The notes beneath the pieces were generated by a model. That model searched no databases. It saw only the letters and a program-made list of their open reading frames with translations, and had not been told where the DNA came from. A DNA stretch of 64,000 bases from Omphiscola glabra (taxonomy: Eukaryota; Mollusca; Gastropoda; Lymnaeidae): NCBI GenBank assembly GCA_964017045.1, contig OZ024801.1, forward strand, positions 33,591,257-33,655,256, read 5' to 3'. Made by a program: the position numbers and the translations under genes. This document shows, piece after piece, positions 14,231-27,020 of this stretch. Position 1 is the stretch's first letter. Every line of letters begins with the position of its first letter.

Positions 14231-15230
14231 TTAGCTATGGCAAGCCTGAAAACAATCCATATGGATGTGCGGATTTGACTCACATCCAGCACAAACGTAT
14301 ACCGGTACAGTTCGCCCTGTTGTACAGTGTTTGCACCCTGTCCTTTTTTGGAGCTAATAGTCACATGTTTTGCTTTGATAAGTCTCTCAAAGACACAGGG
14401 ATGTCCCCGGCCTGGAACTTCCAAATATTTCCCCCTCTGGCATAATGGACGCAGCATATTTTGTTTATCTGTCTGCAAGTTGTAGTTTGAATTTCTGAGG
14501 GATTTCCTCTGATCTTCTGACCTTGTGAGCTTATAAAAGGCTACATTTGACACATATTTCCTATAGCATGTAGAGAAAAGTAATACAAGGCTTTGAAACT
14601 ATTCTCTCTGAAACACTGTGACACACCAGGGTGTATGCATCTCATTGACTAAAAGTCATGAACAAATGGACGAGAGTTCATCCCCATCATTGTTGTTACT
14701 ACTAGAAATGTGTAGGTCTCATAATGATTGACAGGTTTCCAGTCTCTAAAAATAGATCTTTTGCATGTTGGAGTTTTGATTTTAATTGTGTAGGAAACAT
14801 ACTCATTTATTGAGAGTACAAGCTTGTGAATAATATGTGTGTCTGGCAAAGTAAAGAAACAGTCGAGGTCATTTGACTTACTTGTCACGATACAAGCTCC
14901 ACATTTACACTGCATTTCTGCATCTGAAATGGCCGTCAGTTTAAGTGCTAAGATCAGCAACTTTTCTAATGGAATCTACATTATTTGTAGTAGTAACAGC
15001 ATTAGCTCTTCTACAAGGCACTTTAGCTGGGGGGCTGGTTACTCATCAGCTGATGAATTATCAATTTCATTGTCAGTTTCGTCACTAGTACTACTGCAAC
15101 TAGGATTATAATTATATGATTCATCAGCCTCTGCATCCGAAATCATAAAATCACTGTCTGATCTGTTATCAGAGTAATATTTTCAACCTTTTTTAGATCG
15201 AGCGCCAGATGTGTCAGGTCAAGATGTCAT
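14231..15230 (-). pseudogene. Decayed piggyBac-like (DDE_Tnp_1_7) transposase
   Basis: Read on the minus strand, three separated pieces match the order of a piggyBac-like transposase. Near 15228-15060 an acidic Ser/Asp-rich stretch (DNRSDSDFMISDAEADESYN) is typical of the N-terminus. Near 14755-14650 a segment with FRDWKPVNHYETYTFLVV followed by MGMNSRPFVHDF resembles the start of the catalytic domain. At 14330-14231 the frame gives GCKHC, YVCAGC and MDCFQACHS before a stop, the C-terminal Cys/His finger found in many family members. The catalytic core is missing and stops and frameshifts separate the pieces. I could not find flanking TTAA-bounded terminal repeats. Assignment rests mainly on the C-terminal finger and the order of the pieces. 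Confidence 0.6.
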
Positions 15231-15234
15231 GTTT

Positions 15235-17720
15235 GTAAACAAAAATTAAATAATCAAAACAACCGCTTTAAACACTTCAAACAAACACTTCAAACGCTTC
15301 AAATACTTCATTCTCTGTAAAAACTCAAAAGAAAGAAATTCTGATGTTTATCAAAGGGAAATCATTCTAGATTTGATTAAAAGTAATTTAAAACCAATAG
15401 CTAGGAATCGAAACAAACAGGTTTTTATGCAGTCGTCGATCCTTCGGAAAACCTCATTTAAATCGACGATGAGAGCGTAGATCTGGAGAGAAAGAGTTAA
15501 ACCTATACTATTTTTCATTTGTAATTCAAGGAAATGTCACCTTGTTACCGTATGAATGTGCTGCTCCACCATATTATTTACAAAAACTAATAATATAAAA
15601 TTTTTAATTACCCTAACGGTATTGGCATGAAGACTGAATGATAAAATGTGTTACCTTGACCAGTTGGTGCAAATAGATGAGCTGAATGAATTACCCTAAC
15701 CCTGTCTGTACATATTAATGTATTTCCTGTTGACTTGTTGATACTGTCACAATCTAAAGCTAAATTAATTTGAATATTAACTTAAATTTTAAATAATTTT
15801 ATTAACAGCATTAGACAAAGATTCAACTTATGCATTCCTTTCAAAAACGCACTAGACAAAGATTCAACTATGCATTCATTTCAAACATCACTAGACAAAG
15901 GACTATGAAACAAATCACTAGTGACACATAATTAGACATGTGACTAGACAATTGACTAATAAACAAATAACTTGTGGCACATCACTGTAAAAGTTACTAA
16001 CAAACAAATCAATTGAAAGGTGACTAAGACGGTGTAAAACACTGAATGGAAAGAATAACAATACATTAATTTGTATTCCAACAATAATATAGAATGTTCT
16101 TAAAACTACAACAATAGTTTTTATTGAATGGACAAGAGGTCGCTTTGATTGAATGCATGAATGAATTAACAAAAGCACATGATAACTAAATTCTAAGTTT
16201 TTTGTTGATTACGATAAGAATTGTGAAGATGTTCACCTATAACAAGCTATTTGGTTTTGGAGAGGTGTGGTATATTTAAAACAAATTTCAAAGAGTGCAT
16301 TATAATTAGTCTCACTAAAGCATGTAATTTATTTTTAACAGTTTGTAGCAATGAAAATTTTGTGTTCACAATATGCTTTTGATTCACCAAGAGTCTTAGA
16401 CTTTTTATTAGAATACCAAAATAAATGGATACAATTTTTTCCAATTTATAAGAAGATCCATTAGGGAAAAACAAATCTCAGCATTAGTGGTTAAAAGAAC
16501 CAAGTGGAACATCACATAATGAAACAATATAAATTTGAACTTTCTATGAGAGCTTCATTGAATGAGAGCCTGCAAGGTTGGGTTCGCAATGTGTTCCCAA
16601 ATCAAAGGCTAGCAACTGTTATTAATGCTAACAATGATTATTATAAAGTAACTGTCATTACTAGTAAGGTACAAACTAACTTAATTTTTTAATTTTTAAA
16701 ATAATTTTAACAATCATAAGGAAAAAAACTCTATGACCATAAATTTTGTATCAATTAATAAATGTAGGATAAAAACGATTTTCTTGAAAAATTATTTACA
16801 TAAGAATAAAACATTTACAATAATTTACAGGATATCCCAGAAAACTTCTCTTTATTAGTATAAAAGTAATATACTTCTATTAAAAGGTATATTAAAAAGT
16901 ATTTTACATATTAAAAAATGTAAAATTATTTACAGGTATATGAAAACGTGCACAAATAAATTAAATTATGCATTAAAGAATGTTGTGTTAATTTACTGAA
17001 TAAAATAAATGTTGCAGTGTTGTTTTTTCTCGATTTTATGAAATATGATCAAAGGGAAACAACAAATAAAATAAACCGATATTTTGTAAAGACGCTAACG
17101 ATAACTTCCCATTAATTATAATTTTATTTATATGAATCAAGAAAATTAACTCTTGTCACCTTGGTTAAATATCGTATTAACTTGGTTGCTGCTCCTAATT
17201 CTTTACGAAAATATGGGAACTAACTGCTGTTACCTTGATGGACATAATAATTTTTTGAGTAGCCTCTTATTGAGTACTCTTTTAAACAAAAGTTTTGTAA
17301 ACAAAATCAAAAAGAAAAACATATAAACAACATCATTTTATTAGCTTTTCTTAGGATAAAGAATGCTTTTGCGTTTTGAATAAGTTTTCCAAAATTAGGC
17401 TAATTGCTATCTGTGGTCCCTCATTGGGAGTCACTGCCCTTTGTTTGGGATAGATTTAGGGTTCAGGTTAGGGTGAGCGATAGAGGTACCAGTAGCGTGC
17501 AATTACCCAAAATTATTTTGTATGACTATAATACTATAAAGATGTATGTATTATTCAATATACATAGCAAAAATTAGTTGGTTGGTTGTTCTGTACCATG
17601 TTTGGGGAAGGGGGGGGAGGGTAAACTGACAGCGAATTATGCATCGTCATAAGTATACATAACCCGTAATTAAATTAAGGGCTAATGCTAAGTAAGAGAT
17701 TGGCTCATTTGAGTGTTTTA
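15235..17720. other. AT-rich intergenic sequence
   Basis: No gene found. A weak 62-codon open frame at 16504-16692 (starting MEHHIMKQYKFELSM) has some protein-like composition but no clear splice sites or recognisable family. 15430-15480 holds a small inverted repeat (gtcgtcgat and atcgacgat). Near 17456 there is a single ttagggttcaggttagggt stretch related to repeat R2. Confidence 0.6.
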
Positions 17721-17721
17721 T

Positions 17722-17911
17722 TAAGTTGCTGTTTTATTATTATGTTGCTGATGACTTTAGGGTTCAGGTTAGGTTTAGAGATAGATTTAGGTTTGGGAAT
17801 ACATTTAGGAAATTTAAAAATTATTTTTAAACGTTTTATTCTTAATTTTACAAGTCACAGCAATCAAATTGGCGGTCATGGTAAAAAACGCTGGCTTATC
17901 TCTTCGCATTT
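17722..17911 (+). repeat. Dispersed repeat R2, copy 1
   Basis: Contains ttaagttgctgttttattat, gactttagggttcaggttag and aaacgttttattcttaattt, followed by tcgcatttaccaa. The same order is found in reverse orientation at 37104-37306. Copy 1 lacks one internal ttagggatagattta-type unit present in copy 2. The TTAGGG-like core is degenerate. Class unknown. Confidence 0.8.
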
Positions 17912-20090
17912 ACCAAATAACTATTAAGCTATTTGCTAAATTTAGTTTTCCACAATTTAACAATGTAAAAATATTTATTTACATTCATTTAAATTTAAAT
18001 GATATTTTACCATTTTAGTCTTCGTGACCAAATCTTAAACTTCAAATTAAAGTAAATTTATATTAAGTTTGATTTGAGTCACAAAATCTTGAAGTTGAAG
18101 ACAAACAATATTTTACAACTAGAATATATTATATGACCCGATGTTATCATGTTAATAATGATAATAGGTCCTTTGCGATAATTTCTACCTGCTATTTTAA
18201 AACCTCATCACAATTCCTAACTTTAAAAAGAAATATCTATGTATAATTATATCACTTTTGCAACTAAGAAAGTTAATTAAGGGGCGATTTCTAAGCTAGA
18301 GAAATACTTTAGAGTTACCCCTTTTTGTGCCCTTGAACTACAACTTTTTTTTCCCCTTGATTCTATCAAATAATTGGCATTAAGGACATCTTTTGGGTAG
18401 GACAGGGGGGCATTTGCCACCCTCTCTGAATTTGCAGGTTTGTACTGCGGCGCCTCTAGTAATTAACAACTTAACAAGCTGACCAAGTTTTGGTTTTGCT
18501 CCCCTCCCCCTCCCTGAAAAAACACTGAAATGACGCCACTGATGAGCATAGTCTATAGTGGCTGATTTATCATTTTCATCGTGCGGAACTGATATACCAG
18601 AAAAGTCAACATCATCCTCATCTAACCATTCAGCAATTAAAATAGAAGTATTGTCTGTGTGAGCAATAATTGCCGTAAGCTCTCTCTATCTCCTTGCAGC
18701 TACTCGCATTGGTCAAATCCTTTTTTGTTGAGGAACAGGTGATGACTTATGATTCAAAAAATAGATGTTACAGATTTTGCAAATCCGTTCAAGCAGCAAC
18801 CACTGGATTGAGGGACAATAAAGATCAAATGGAAGAATTTTGATGCCTTTGTGAATCAAGGTAACAGCAAATTTGACAGACTAATTGAAGAAAAAAAATG
18901 TAACTCTATGCAAGTCACTTCCAAAACATCTGGCTCCTTAAGGCCTTCACTAGTTTGAAAGACTGGAATTGGTGGGGAAATGAATCTATTGGACACAATT
19001 TCAAAAAGGAGCTTCAAATTGAAAGGCCTTTATTTTGACTGTCTTACTAACATACAAAATTTGTAATCATAAAGTCACTGAAGAATTAAAAATGTATGGA
19101 AAAATAATAAATTTATCATAAAAAATATATTATAGATCTACTTTCTTAAGTTTTTAATTAAACTAAACATCATAAATATTTAGGCCATACAAAAATAGGG
19201 GAACAAGTTATGTGGGAAATATAGTTTTAGGTATGAAGTACAGTAGTCATGATAAATATTGTTTTCGTGGTAGAAACATTGACCATTTTTGAAATAGAGA
19301 AATGATTTCATAGGACTAATTTTATACCTTGCTATCTCACATATCTGACTTGATTAACTTAAGATAAACAAAACTTAGGACTTAGAGTATAATTATAATT
19401 CATAAAAACATAAGGAAATATAGGTCAAAATGCCTTCTTCATTAACATCAGAATGTAAATATTTAATCTAAGGAAATGAGCTAAACCAAGTATGGGAACA
19501 TATGCAACAAAAGAACAAACATTTGACAAGATGCCTTCTTCACTAAACAAACCACAGTAAAATCAATATAAAATAAAAACAAACATTAAAGTATTTTTTG
19601 TTTTGTTTAGTAAACTCTGGAACCTCTAAAATCTGGCTTCTAAAATTTGGTTGCCCAATAGATTTAAAGGTCCTAGGCTTACGGCTACTAAGCCTACAGC
19701 GAAATCTGCCCCTTTCAAAATACAGCACACACTATATAAAACTAGACAAACAAGTTAATAATTTCTCTATTTACAGATTGTTTCTAAAAACACATTGGAT
19801 GACTTCCTCCAAGATATGATCTGATTGAAAACAATTTCTCTTGATGTCATGGTTCATTTTACCCAGGTACTGAATATCTATTAAGTCAATGTATTTCCAG
19901 TTTTTTGTTAGTGTTATTTTACATCAGATTTAGGTCAGTAAGTTTTTTATTGGTCCCAAATTATACAAAATTTGAAATAGTGAGAAATTAAGATTAAGAC
20001 AAAATATGTCATCATAATATATTGGAAACTTAAATATGTAGTGAAATATTTTTGATGATATTCTCAATTTTAATTTGGTCATCAGAACTG
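17912..20090. other. Intergenic sequence
   Basis: No gene is supported. A minus-strand stretch near 18560-18640 reads AEWLDEDDVDFSGISVPHDE, an acidic segment that could be a transposase relic but is too short to assign. The remainder is AT-rich and featureless to the eye. Confidence 0.55.
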
Positions 20091-20095
20091 AGACT

Positions 20096-20505
20096 GAGAT
20101 GCATCCATGATTGGATACCACTGCCATACTACAGCCATGATTGGGTACAACTGAGAAACATCCATTATTGGGGACAACTAAGATACATCCATGATTGGGT
20201 ACAGCTGAGATTCATCCATGAGTGGGAACAGCTGAGATTCATCCATGATTGTGTACTGCTAAGATACTACATCCATGATTGGGTAAAACTGAGATACATC
20301 CATGATTGAGATGCATTGATGAACAAGTACCACTGACACTACATCCATGATTTGCTACAACTAAGATTCATCCAAGATACACAGATGACTTGCTACATGA
20401 TTGGATGCAACAGAGATACAACAGAGATACAACAGAGATACAACTGAGGGTATAACTGAGATACTTCCATTGCTGGATACAACTGAGATTCATCCATGAT
20501 TTCTT
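20096..20505. repeat. Degenerate 27-bp tandem repeat
   Basis: Copies of gatacatccatgattgggta recur about every 27 bp from 20096 to 20310, then more loosely to 20505. Inside it, agatacaac is repeated in tandem near 20412-20440. The 85-codon plus-strand frame across it is a repeat artefact. Confidence 0.85.
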
Positions 20506-20621
20506 TTATCTGTAACAGAGACATTCCTGAACAGGTAAGTCATTATATTTCATTATGTTAAGACTCCTAGACTTCCAACATTGGACCATCTATAGTGTTT
20601 CCTTCTTGAACATTTGACCAC

Positions 20622-20690
20622 AGGTAGTGCCAACAACATGAACAAGGTAGTGCCAACAACATGAACAAGGTAGTGCCAACAACATGAACA
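20622..20690. repeat. 23-bp tandem repeat, 3 copies
   Basis: The unit aggtagtgccaacaacatga repeats at 20622, 20645 and 20668; the flanking catttgacca/cattcgacca also matches on both sides. Confidence 0.9.
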
Positions 20691-20924
20691 TTCGACCACC
20701 ATTATGGCCATTATTTTTATTGTGGATAGTTACTGGACGGATGGTTTTACTTATAACTGAATAAAGTGCCAACTTCATGCTGTAAAATAAATGTATGAAC
20801 TTGTGAACCAATATCTGAATTTTTTTAATAGATGCTTCTACTTCTATTGATAATTATATTTGTTTCCTAAAATGTAATAATTTGTAACTTGAATCTCACT
20901 TTTCATGTATTTGATTTTGTATGC

Positions 20925-21372
20925 ATAAGACTTTGTAGATCTACCTTTGTAAATATATTGTCTAGTAATAGTAAAGAATGTATATAGTATCGGTCATCAA
21001 ATGTACCTGGTATTACACTGCAGATTTGTTACAGTACAGGGATTCTCAACTTTCTGTGACTACGAGATGCTCTCTACAAGAGCTGCTCACTATATGTGCT
21101 TCTCTCTGTACCAGCTACTCAATGCCATAAAAACGGGCCATTTTATTTTCTCTGGTTTGTATAGTGTCGCAGTACAGTGTCTGCTGGCAAGTTACAGAAA
21201 CACTCCCATCATATTTTGTTCAATGCTCAACAAATCTTGTGTAAAAGGTGAGAATCCTAGAAACAAATCAGTAGTATGAACATACCTTAAGACTTTGTAC
21301 ATATATCATTGTAAATATGTTGTCTAGTATGAGTTAAGGATTTGTGATATTGTATATATTGCTGGTCATCAA
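20925..21372. repeat. Pair of ~80-bp direct repeats flanking ~290 bp
   Basis: 20926-21000 (starting taagactttgtagatctacc, ending ggtcatcaaat) is repeated with about 75-80% identity by eye at 21287-21372 (taagactttgtacatatatc ... ggtcatcaaat). The insert holds cagggattctcaactttctg at 21037, which resembles a hAT terminus, but no matching right terminus was found. Could be a small terminal-repeat element or a segmental duplication. Confidence 0.55.
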
Positions 21373-21714
21373 ATAATAAGACTCGAATTGTGCACAAAAA
21401 GAGTTTAATTATTTGGCAACCAGCAATGAAATAATAACAGGGGCAATGGAGAATTATGATGTCAAAGCCCCCTTGTAAATTTTTCTTGGCCAGATCTGTG
21501 GATTATCTAAACAACATTGGTGGTTTTTTTTTTACAAATTGCAAATGTTAAATTTTTTATGTTATAGGAAAAGTATGAAATCCAGGCTTTCTATAGATTA
21601 ATTTTTAGACTAAATATTGCCCAGGCATTCTGTATCTTGAATAAACATTTAAATTGAAGTACAAACTCAAAATGCCAATCAGATGGCTTTAGAATGCTTG
21701 GATTTCACACTTTG

Positions 21715-21890
21715 CCTGTAAAATGTGTAATTGGAGGACTTGGTGCATACATTTTTTTATGTCACTTGGATTTCACCAAGTCCTTAAGTTACCACCAATG
21801 TAGCATATGTAATTGGAGGACTTGGTGGAATAAGGTGCCTACATTTTCTAGGTAGCTTGGATTTCACCAAATCCTTTCATTACAAGAGTT
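21715..21890. repeat. Tandem duplication of ~95 bp
   Basis: gtaattggaggacttggtg followed by gcttggatttcaccaa(a/g)tcctt occurs twice (21727-21784 and 21810-21875), with small internal differences. Each half also has an imperfect inverted repeat (acttggtg ... caccaagt). Confidence 0.7.
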
Positions 21891-21899
21891 GTCTTTTAT

Positions 21900-24190
21900 T
21901 TTACATATTATTTGGCATGTAAAAGATAACTCACTGTATATCACCAGGAGATTTCATGTTTTCATCTCTTTGGAGATAGTCTCGCGGGGAGAATTTTTTT
22001 TTTTCTCCCCCTAAAATAAAGAGCATTCATGTTTTCAATACATTTTTTTTTTTCTTATTAAACAAATTTAAAACTTCAACTGTCTTGTTTCATTTTTTAA
22101 ATTTTATTATTCTTTTTGCGCAATGTCATTTAAATTTTGTATTACATGTGTCTCCATTATCTTATTATTTGCTACAAATTTCTATGTAATATCTTTCTGC
22201 TTTTGCCTTGAATATGTTCAGCGCCGTCTTCTATTTCTTGGGCATACTCTGTTAAATACGTTCGAATTGGTTCAGCGCCACTTAGAAGTTGAGTCTTTCC
22301 TCATAATCTTTCCCTTGCATTTTGGTCGCCATCTGAAAAGAAATGTTAGATATGTTTTATATACCCAGGGATATGGATATCAAAATGAACCAATTCCTAC
22401 TTCATATGGTTTTTTCTCATTTGGGTATGAGGGTTCACTGCACTAATTGTCAAACTACATTTTCTTATTCAAATTAAACATTAAGTTTTTATTACTTAAT
22501 AAATTCGATAAAATTATATTTTGGAATACATTATCATCAGCTTCAAGCTTTTTATTATTATATAATTATATGGTCTGCCTAGTCTAACGGCAAAAACATT
22601 CATATACATCAAATTTGCATGTACCCGTAAAGGAACCAGTACACCCACCTCTGTGTCTATCAAATAAATTTAAAATCTTCAAACAATTATCAAATTTAAA
22701 TTTTAGAACAGTAACAAAAATTCAAATAATTGTTTCAGAGCGTAATTTAAAATCGCAGATCACAAGCTTTTAAAGTTCATTAAGTGCGTTAACCGATTAT
22801 ATTTTCCTCCCCTCTTTTTTTAAATAAAAATATATATAATTGGTCCCTTTTTAAACGATTAATATACAAAATTAAATATTACTTTAGTCTTTTCAACATT
22901 TAATAACTTTTATTTTTATTCCTAAATTTTCTTTTATCATTTATTTTTTTTAAATATATAAGATCAAACCATATGAAGTTGCTATTGGTTCCTTTTCATA
23001 TTAATATCTCTATGACCATTTATGCTACAGATTTAAAATTTGGTAAGAAATTTAATGTTGAAATAAATACTTTTGATACTTTCATTTAGCCCTCCAAATC
23101 AAGTAATCAATTTGATAAATAATGAATAAGTGGTGCCAGATTTTCCAAAAATTATATTTCTATTGCATCGACAAACCATAGGTATATTTCAAAACAAATT
23201 GTTTTATATTTAATTTATTTTGATCAAAATAACCTATACATTTTAAATTGAGTTATATACCTTTGCTTAGTCGAGCGCAAGTTTTCTTTAAGGCACTTTA
23301 GTATTTTGCTATACCCGGATGGCCTAACACATCACACTCATTCATTTCATAGTAAAGGTTCACGTACCTTATCTTGTCCAAAGTTGACATTTGATTGATT
23401 GAGATGGAACATGTCCCGTTGAGGTGTCGTTTCTCTTGCCATTCATCGTTCCATTATTTTAAACCTGTTGAATAATGATTAAAGCTCATGAAGAATGAAT
23501 GCTTAACTAATTTAGCTTGTGTATTGGTATCAATTCCATCTTTTACCCATCAAAGTTTGCTTCACATCTAGCACAGTTCTCAACCTTATTCAAACAAAGC
23601 TAAATTTTCGGAGTGTCAGTTTTGACAAATGATTATGATTATATATTAAGATATTCCAAAAATGTCAACAAAATGATAACTCTATTCAGACTCAATATAC
23701 AGCCGACATGAGCAGGTTTAAATGAGAACGGTTATTTTCAAATTGAATATCTGTTAGGGCAATTTGAGAAATTTCTTTAGTTGGAACTCACAGATTGGGT
23801 TAAAGCAGTAATTTTAGATTAAGCCAAAATGATTTGAAACTAAAGTTAAAAGGAACCAAAGGTTCTGTTTTCAATACGGCATAATTTATTATTATGTCCT
23901 CAACACTGGAATGCTCTTTATTGTATTTTATCATTGTATTTGATGGAGGATGATTTGAGTGAGATTTACCTTCTTTGTATCTAAATCACTAGCTAAATAA
24001 TTATCTTCCTAAGCTACCGCTTGATCAAGTTAATCGGCTTATAATTGAATTAATAAAATTTGCAAAAGATACATTTGTATTTTGATTAATTGTTAAAATA
24101 TATGTTACAATGTACATTGAACAATTTTAAAAGCAAAATCAAGGTTCAAGGAGAATAGTCAAGGCAATTTCAGATTGACAAGGCCTAAGT
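21900..24190. other. AT-rich intergenic sequence with an inverted repeat pair
   Basis: No gene is supported. The segment around cctacttcatatggtttttt (22397) reappears inverted near 22970 as aaccatatgaagttgctatt, about 570 bp apart, so the interval could be a decayed foldback element. A 107-codon plus-strand frame at 22123-22446 looks like low-complexity hydrophobic translation and I do not call it. Confidence 0.5.
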
Positions 24191-24191
24191 G

Positions 24192-24582
24192 TTGTGAATA
24201 AGATTTGGTGTGAGAGTTTGTTCATGCATGGTGAGAGTTTGTATGAGAACCACTGATGTTGTTTTGGTCCACGAGTTGTTATGAGTGTATTATTGTAGCT
24301 GAATGATCATTGGCTGACACAGAAATATGACTAGACAAGTGCGTGGATAAAAGGACAGCGTGTTAGTTAGTCGATCGAGATTTTAGAGATCGTGATCAAA
24401 GATTAGAGAGAACGTGATGAACACCTGTGTTAGTCAGATTATTTTCATACCAATGTAATGAGGAATTTGATTATGTATTAGTAACTCTTAAGGAGACTAC
24501 ATTTTGTATATAATGAATAAAGGATTGAGTTATGAAACTCAAGATACTTTTGTGGACTTAATGGTGTCATTATGTGATTGGT
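24192..24582 (+). mobile_element. Candidate LTR (solo or 5' fragment)
   Basis: The segment starts tgttgtgaata. It contains a TATA-like ggataaaagg at 24346 and an aataaagg polyadenylation-like signal at 24515, and is directly followed at 24581 by tggtgtcagatcactagg. TGGTGTCAGA is the usual start of a primer-binding site in many Gypsy-type elements. No second LTR, gag or pol was found downstream, so this could be a remnant. Boundaries are estimated. Confidence 0.4.
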
Positions 24583-24589
24583 GTCAGAT

Positions 24590-25620
24590 CACTAGGACCT
24601 CATTGGAATAATAGAAGAAAGACCCTCGACAACGAAAAGAGGCCGTAACACTAAAACTGGAGACTCATTGACATTGTCTTGTATACATTTTGCGACCCGA
24701 GGAACAATAGCAAGCGACTTTCTGAGGGAAACCCACAAGACCCAAAACAAATGGGCACTTTCTATTGTTGGTCATGATACTTTCCCCTGCAGAAAATCCT
24801 GACTATGCTGTTTCCAATGCATATCTTAGTATCTCTTCTGACTCTGTATTACCAAAGTTTAGTACTGGTATAATATAGTCTATATGATGTATGCCTTAAA
24901 CTATAAATTATTAATCTAAATATGATAATATATTTTATTATGTTTCACTATTAAGATCTAGGCTCAATAAAATGATGCCCAACAGTTCCTTTAAAGACTG
25001 ATGGTCAGGACAGCAATCATGATAACGATTGAACAAGTCATCACTGCTACACCATGCTGGAAATATTGATATCAAGTTTTAAAATGTCAATCATCTTATT
25101 AGACTTCATCTATCTAGTTCAACTTCAGCTTTATCACATATCTTAGGTGTCCACTTCTGCAACTTCTCAGTTGAGCTCCCAAGTAATGCGTCAAAATATG
25201 AAACTCTCATTGGAGAGATTTTATAGACACTAAAGTGTGTTGACTCAAACCATCAATTTTCATCACAAAGAAGAGAACATTAACTCCATATAAGAAAAGA
25301 TGCTTTCCACTGTTCTCAAATGTACCGGAGAACATATTGCAACAGTTGCCCTTGCACTTTAAAAGTAAACAAACAATTTTCCAAGTCTAAATTGAAAAAT
25401 TGTTATTGCTAGGAAATTTAATAAATATTTACATGTATACACCTTAATTTCTTAATTTTGTTCAATTGTGTTGTATTTCAATGTTGTTTCTGCTTTAACA
25501 ATTTCATGCTTGTTATGTTTTCAACAAAAACGTCGCATTGCCATAGTCAGAAATTGTTTTGTTTTTTAGTTGGGGAAAAAGTAAGGTATTTTGTTTTTAA
25601 AAAATAGTGGGAACCCTGTG
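24590..25620. other. Intergenic sequence, possible retroelement or pseudogene debris
   Basis: Minus strand near 25245-25130 stays open for about 40 codons (includes MRVSYFDALLGSSTEKLQKW) and then stops. I cannot assign it, and no splice sites fit. The rest shows no feature. Confidence 0.4.
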
Positions 25621-25628
25621 GCAAATTA

Positions 25629-25915
25629 TTTATGAGCATGGCTAATGAGCAGGTTAAAAACTTTTTCTGGGTTTTCCCAGCCAAAACTAAAGATGGAATG
25701 GTCATAATGGCTTATGAGCAGGTTACAAACTTTTTCCGGGTTTTCCCAGCCAAAACTAAAGATGGAATGGTCATAATGGCTTATGAGCGGGTTAAAAACT
25801 TTTCCGGGTTTTCCCAGCCAAAACTAAGATGGAATGGTCATAATGGCCTATGAGTGGGTTAAAAACTTGGCAGGCTTTTCCCAGCCAAAACTATGATGGA
25901 ATGGTCATAAATGTC
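25629..25915. repeat. 67-69 bp tandem repeat, 4 copies
   Basis: gatggaatggtcataatggc recurs at 25692, 25761, 25828 and 25895, each preceded by gggttttcccagccaaaact. Periods are 69, 67 and 67 bp. Confidence 0.95.
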
Positions 25916-26049
25916 TAAGACTCCAATAATGGTTAGTTACCTCAAGATTAATCCCTAGTGTAATAAATCAAGCATTAAGTTAAAGTTACAAATAAAACAA
26001 ACATTAGTAGTACATTAATGAAAAGTAAATGGGATAGAAAGGTATTTAC

Positions 26050-26161
26050 CTGAAGTAAATGTTGACATCATCCTGAAATGCCATGATTCCTCCTGCATGT
26101 TCATCATAAGAGCAGCTGTGAAGTCTTTCAAGTGATCTCTGCGAAAAACAACAACTCCAAC
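26050..26161 (-). CDS. Candidate internal exon of an unrecognised gene
   Basis: On the minus strand a 112-bp segment is bounded by a good acceptor (tattttatttccag before 26161) and a good donor (cttcag then gtaaat after 26050). Two frames are open. One, with phase 0 entry, reads VGVVVFRRDHLKDFTAALMM and continues through ESWHFRMMSTFTS. The other enters with two bases and reads through SLERLHSCSYDEHAGGIMAF. The second is in phase with the candidate exon at 34505-34581. I recognise neither. The strength of the splice sites is the main evidence. Confidence 0.4.
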
Positions 26162-26389
26162 CTGGAAATAAAATACCTCATGAATTAGAAGAAAGAAATA
26201 AACTCTACTCTATTAGGGGGCAAGCTTGCATTTATATATAACTACCGTATCAACAATTTTAACCATGAAAATAACCCCATAGCAATGAAATTTGTTTTAA
26301 TCTGTTACCTGGTGTACTCATTGATTTTACACCAGCCTTGTTTGCATAGGTGTTGAGACAAAAGATTCAAGGTTCTCAAAGGGAAAGAT

Positions 26390-27020
26390 GAATAGTTTGG
26401 TCTATTTACTCTGTTACCCCCTTCGGCGTTACCCGCGGAACAAAACCACCATTGTGTATACTGCGTGGGCAGACAAGGGACATGCATGGTACCTGCCAGA
26501 ATTAAAACAGCTCCTACAGGGCTGCCAACTGTGATGTTTTACAGTTGGAAGTAAAGGCAGAGACAGGGTAGGGATCATGATTACAAGTTGCCGTTAATGG
26601 ATATGAGGCGAGAGGCTTAGGTGGAAGCAGTGAGCATGCTAAAGTAGCATGGATACATATATAAATTTTATATAAATATTCAATCAATTCAATCAAGCAT
26701 CTCGCCGATGATTCTAAATACACAGCCCTGACAAAGCTGCTCCAAGGCAACCATTTCATCCCAGCTACTTCACATACTAGTTGCGGGGCGGTAACTCACT
26801 GTAGAACCCCTCTAAAGGGCGTCCGACGCTTCCCCCGGATGGGTGGCTGAAGATATTAGGACGTAAATTTACCATCCAGACTCCTAGCAAAGTTGATCGT
26901 GTGCACGGTACCGGGCGGCCTTCAGGGGGATTCGGGTGGAGGCTGGCCGATACTGGGGGTGGGTGGGTGGGGGTGTGTGCATAAAGCGCTTTAGCTCGAT
27001 GGCCCGCTGATGCCATTTCC
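26390..27020. other. GC-rich island of unknown origin
   Basis: This stretch is clearly richer in G+C and CpG than its surroundings, with gggtgggtgggtgggggtgt near 26956 and aaagcgctttagctcgatgg near 26983. It probably derives from a transposon or processed sequence, but no reading frame is convincing and no terminal repeats were found. The three minus-strand frames in it look non-coding. Confidence 0.4.

Noticed and set aside
16504..16692. 62-codon plus-strand frame MEHHIMKQYKFELSM...
   Set aside because: Somewhat protein-like, but no clear splice sites, family or neighbours; could be chance.
22123..22446. 107-codon plus-strand frame
   Set aside because: Phe/Ile/Leu-rich translation of AT-rich DNA without supporting features.
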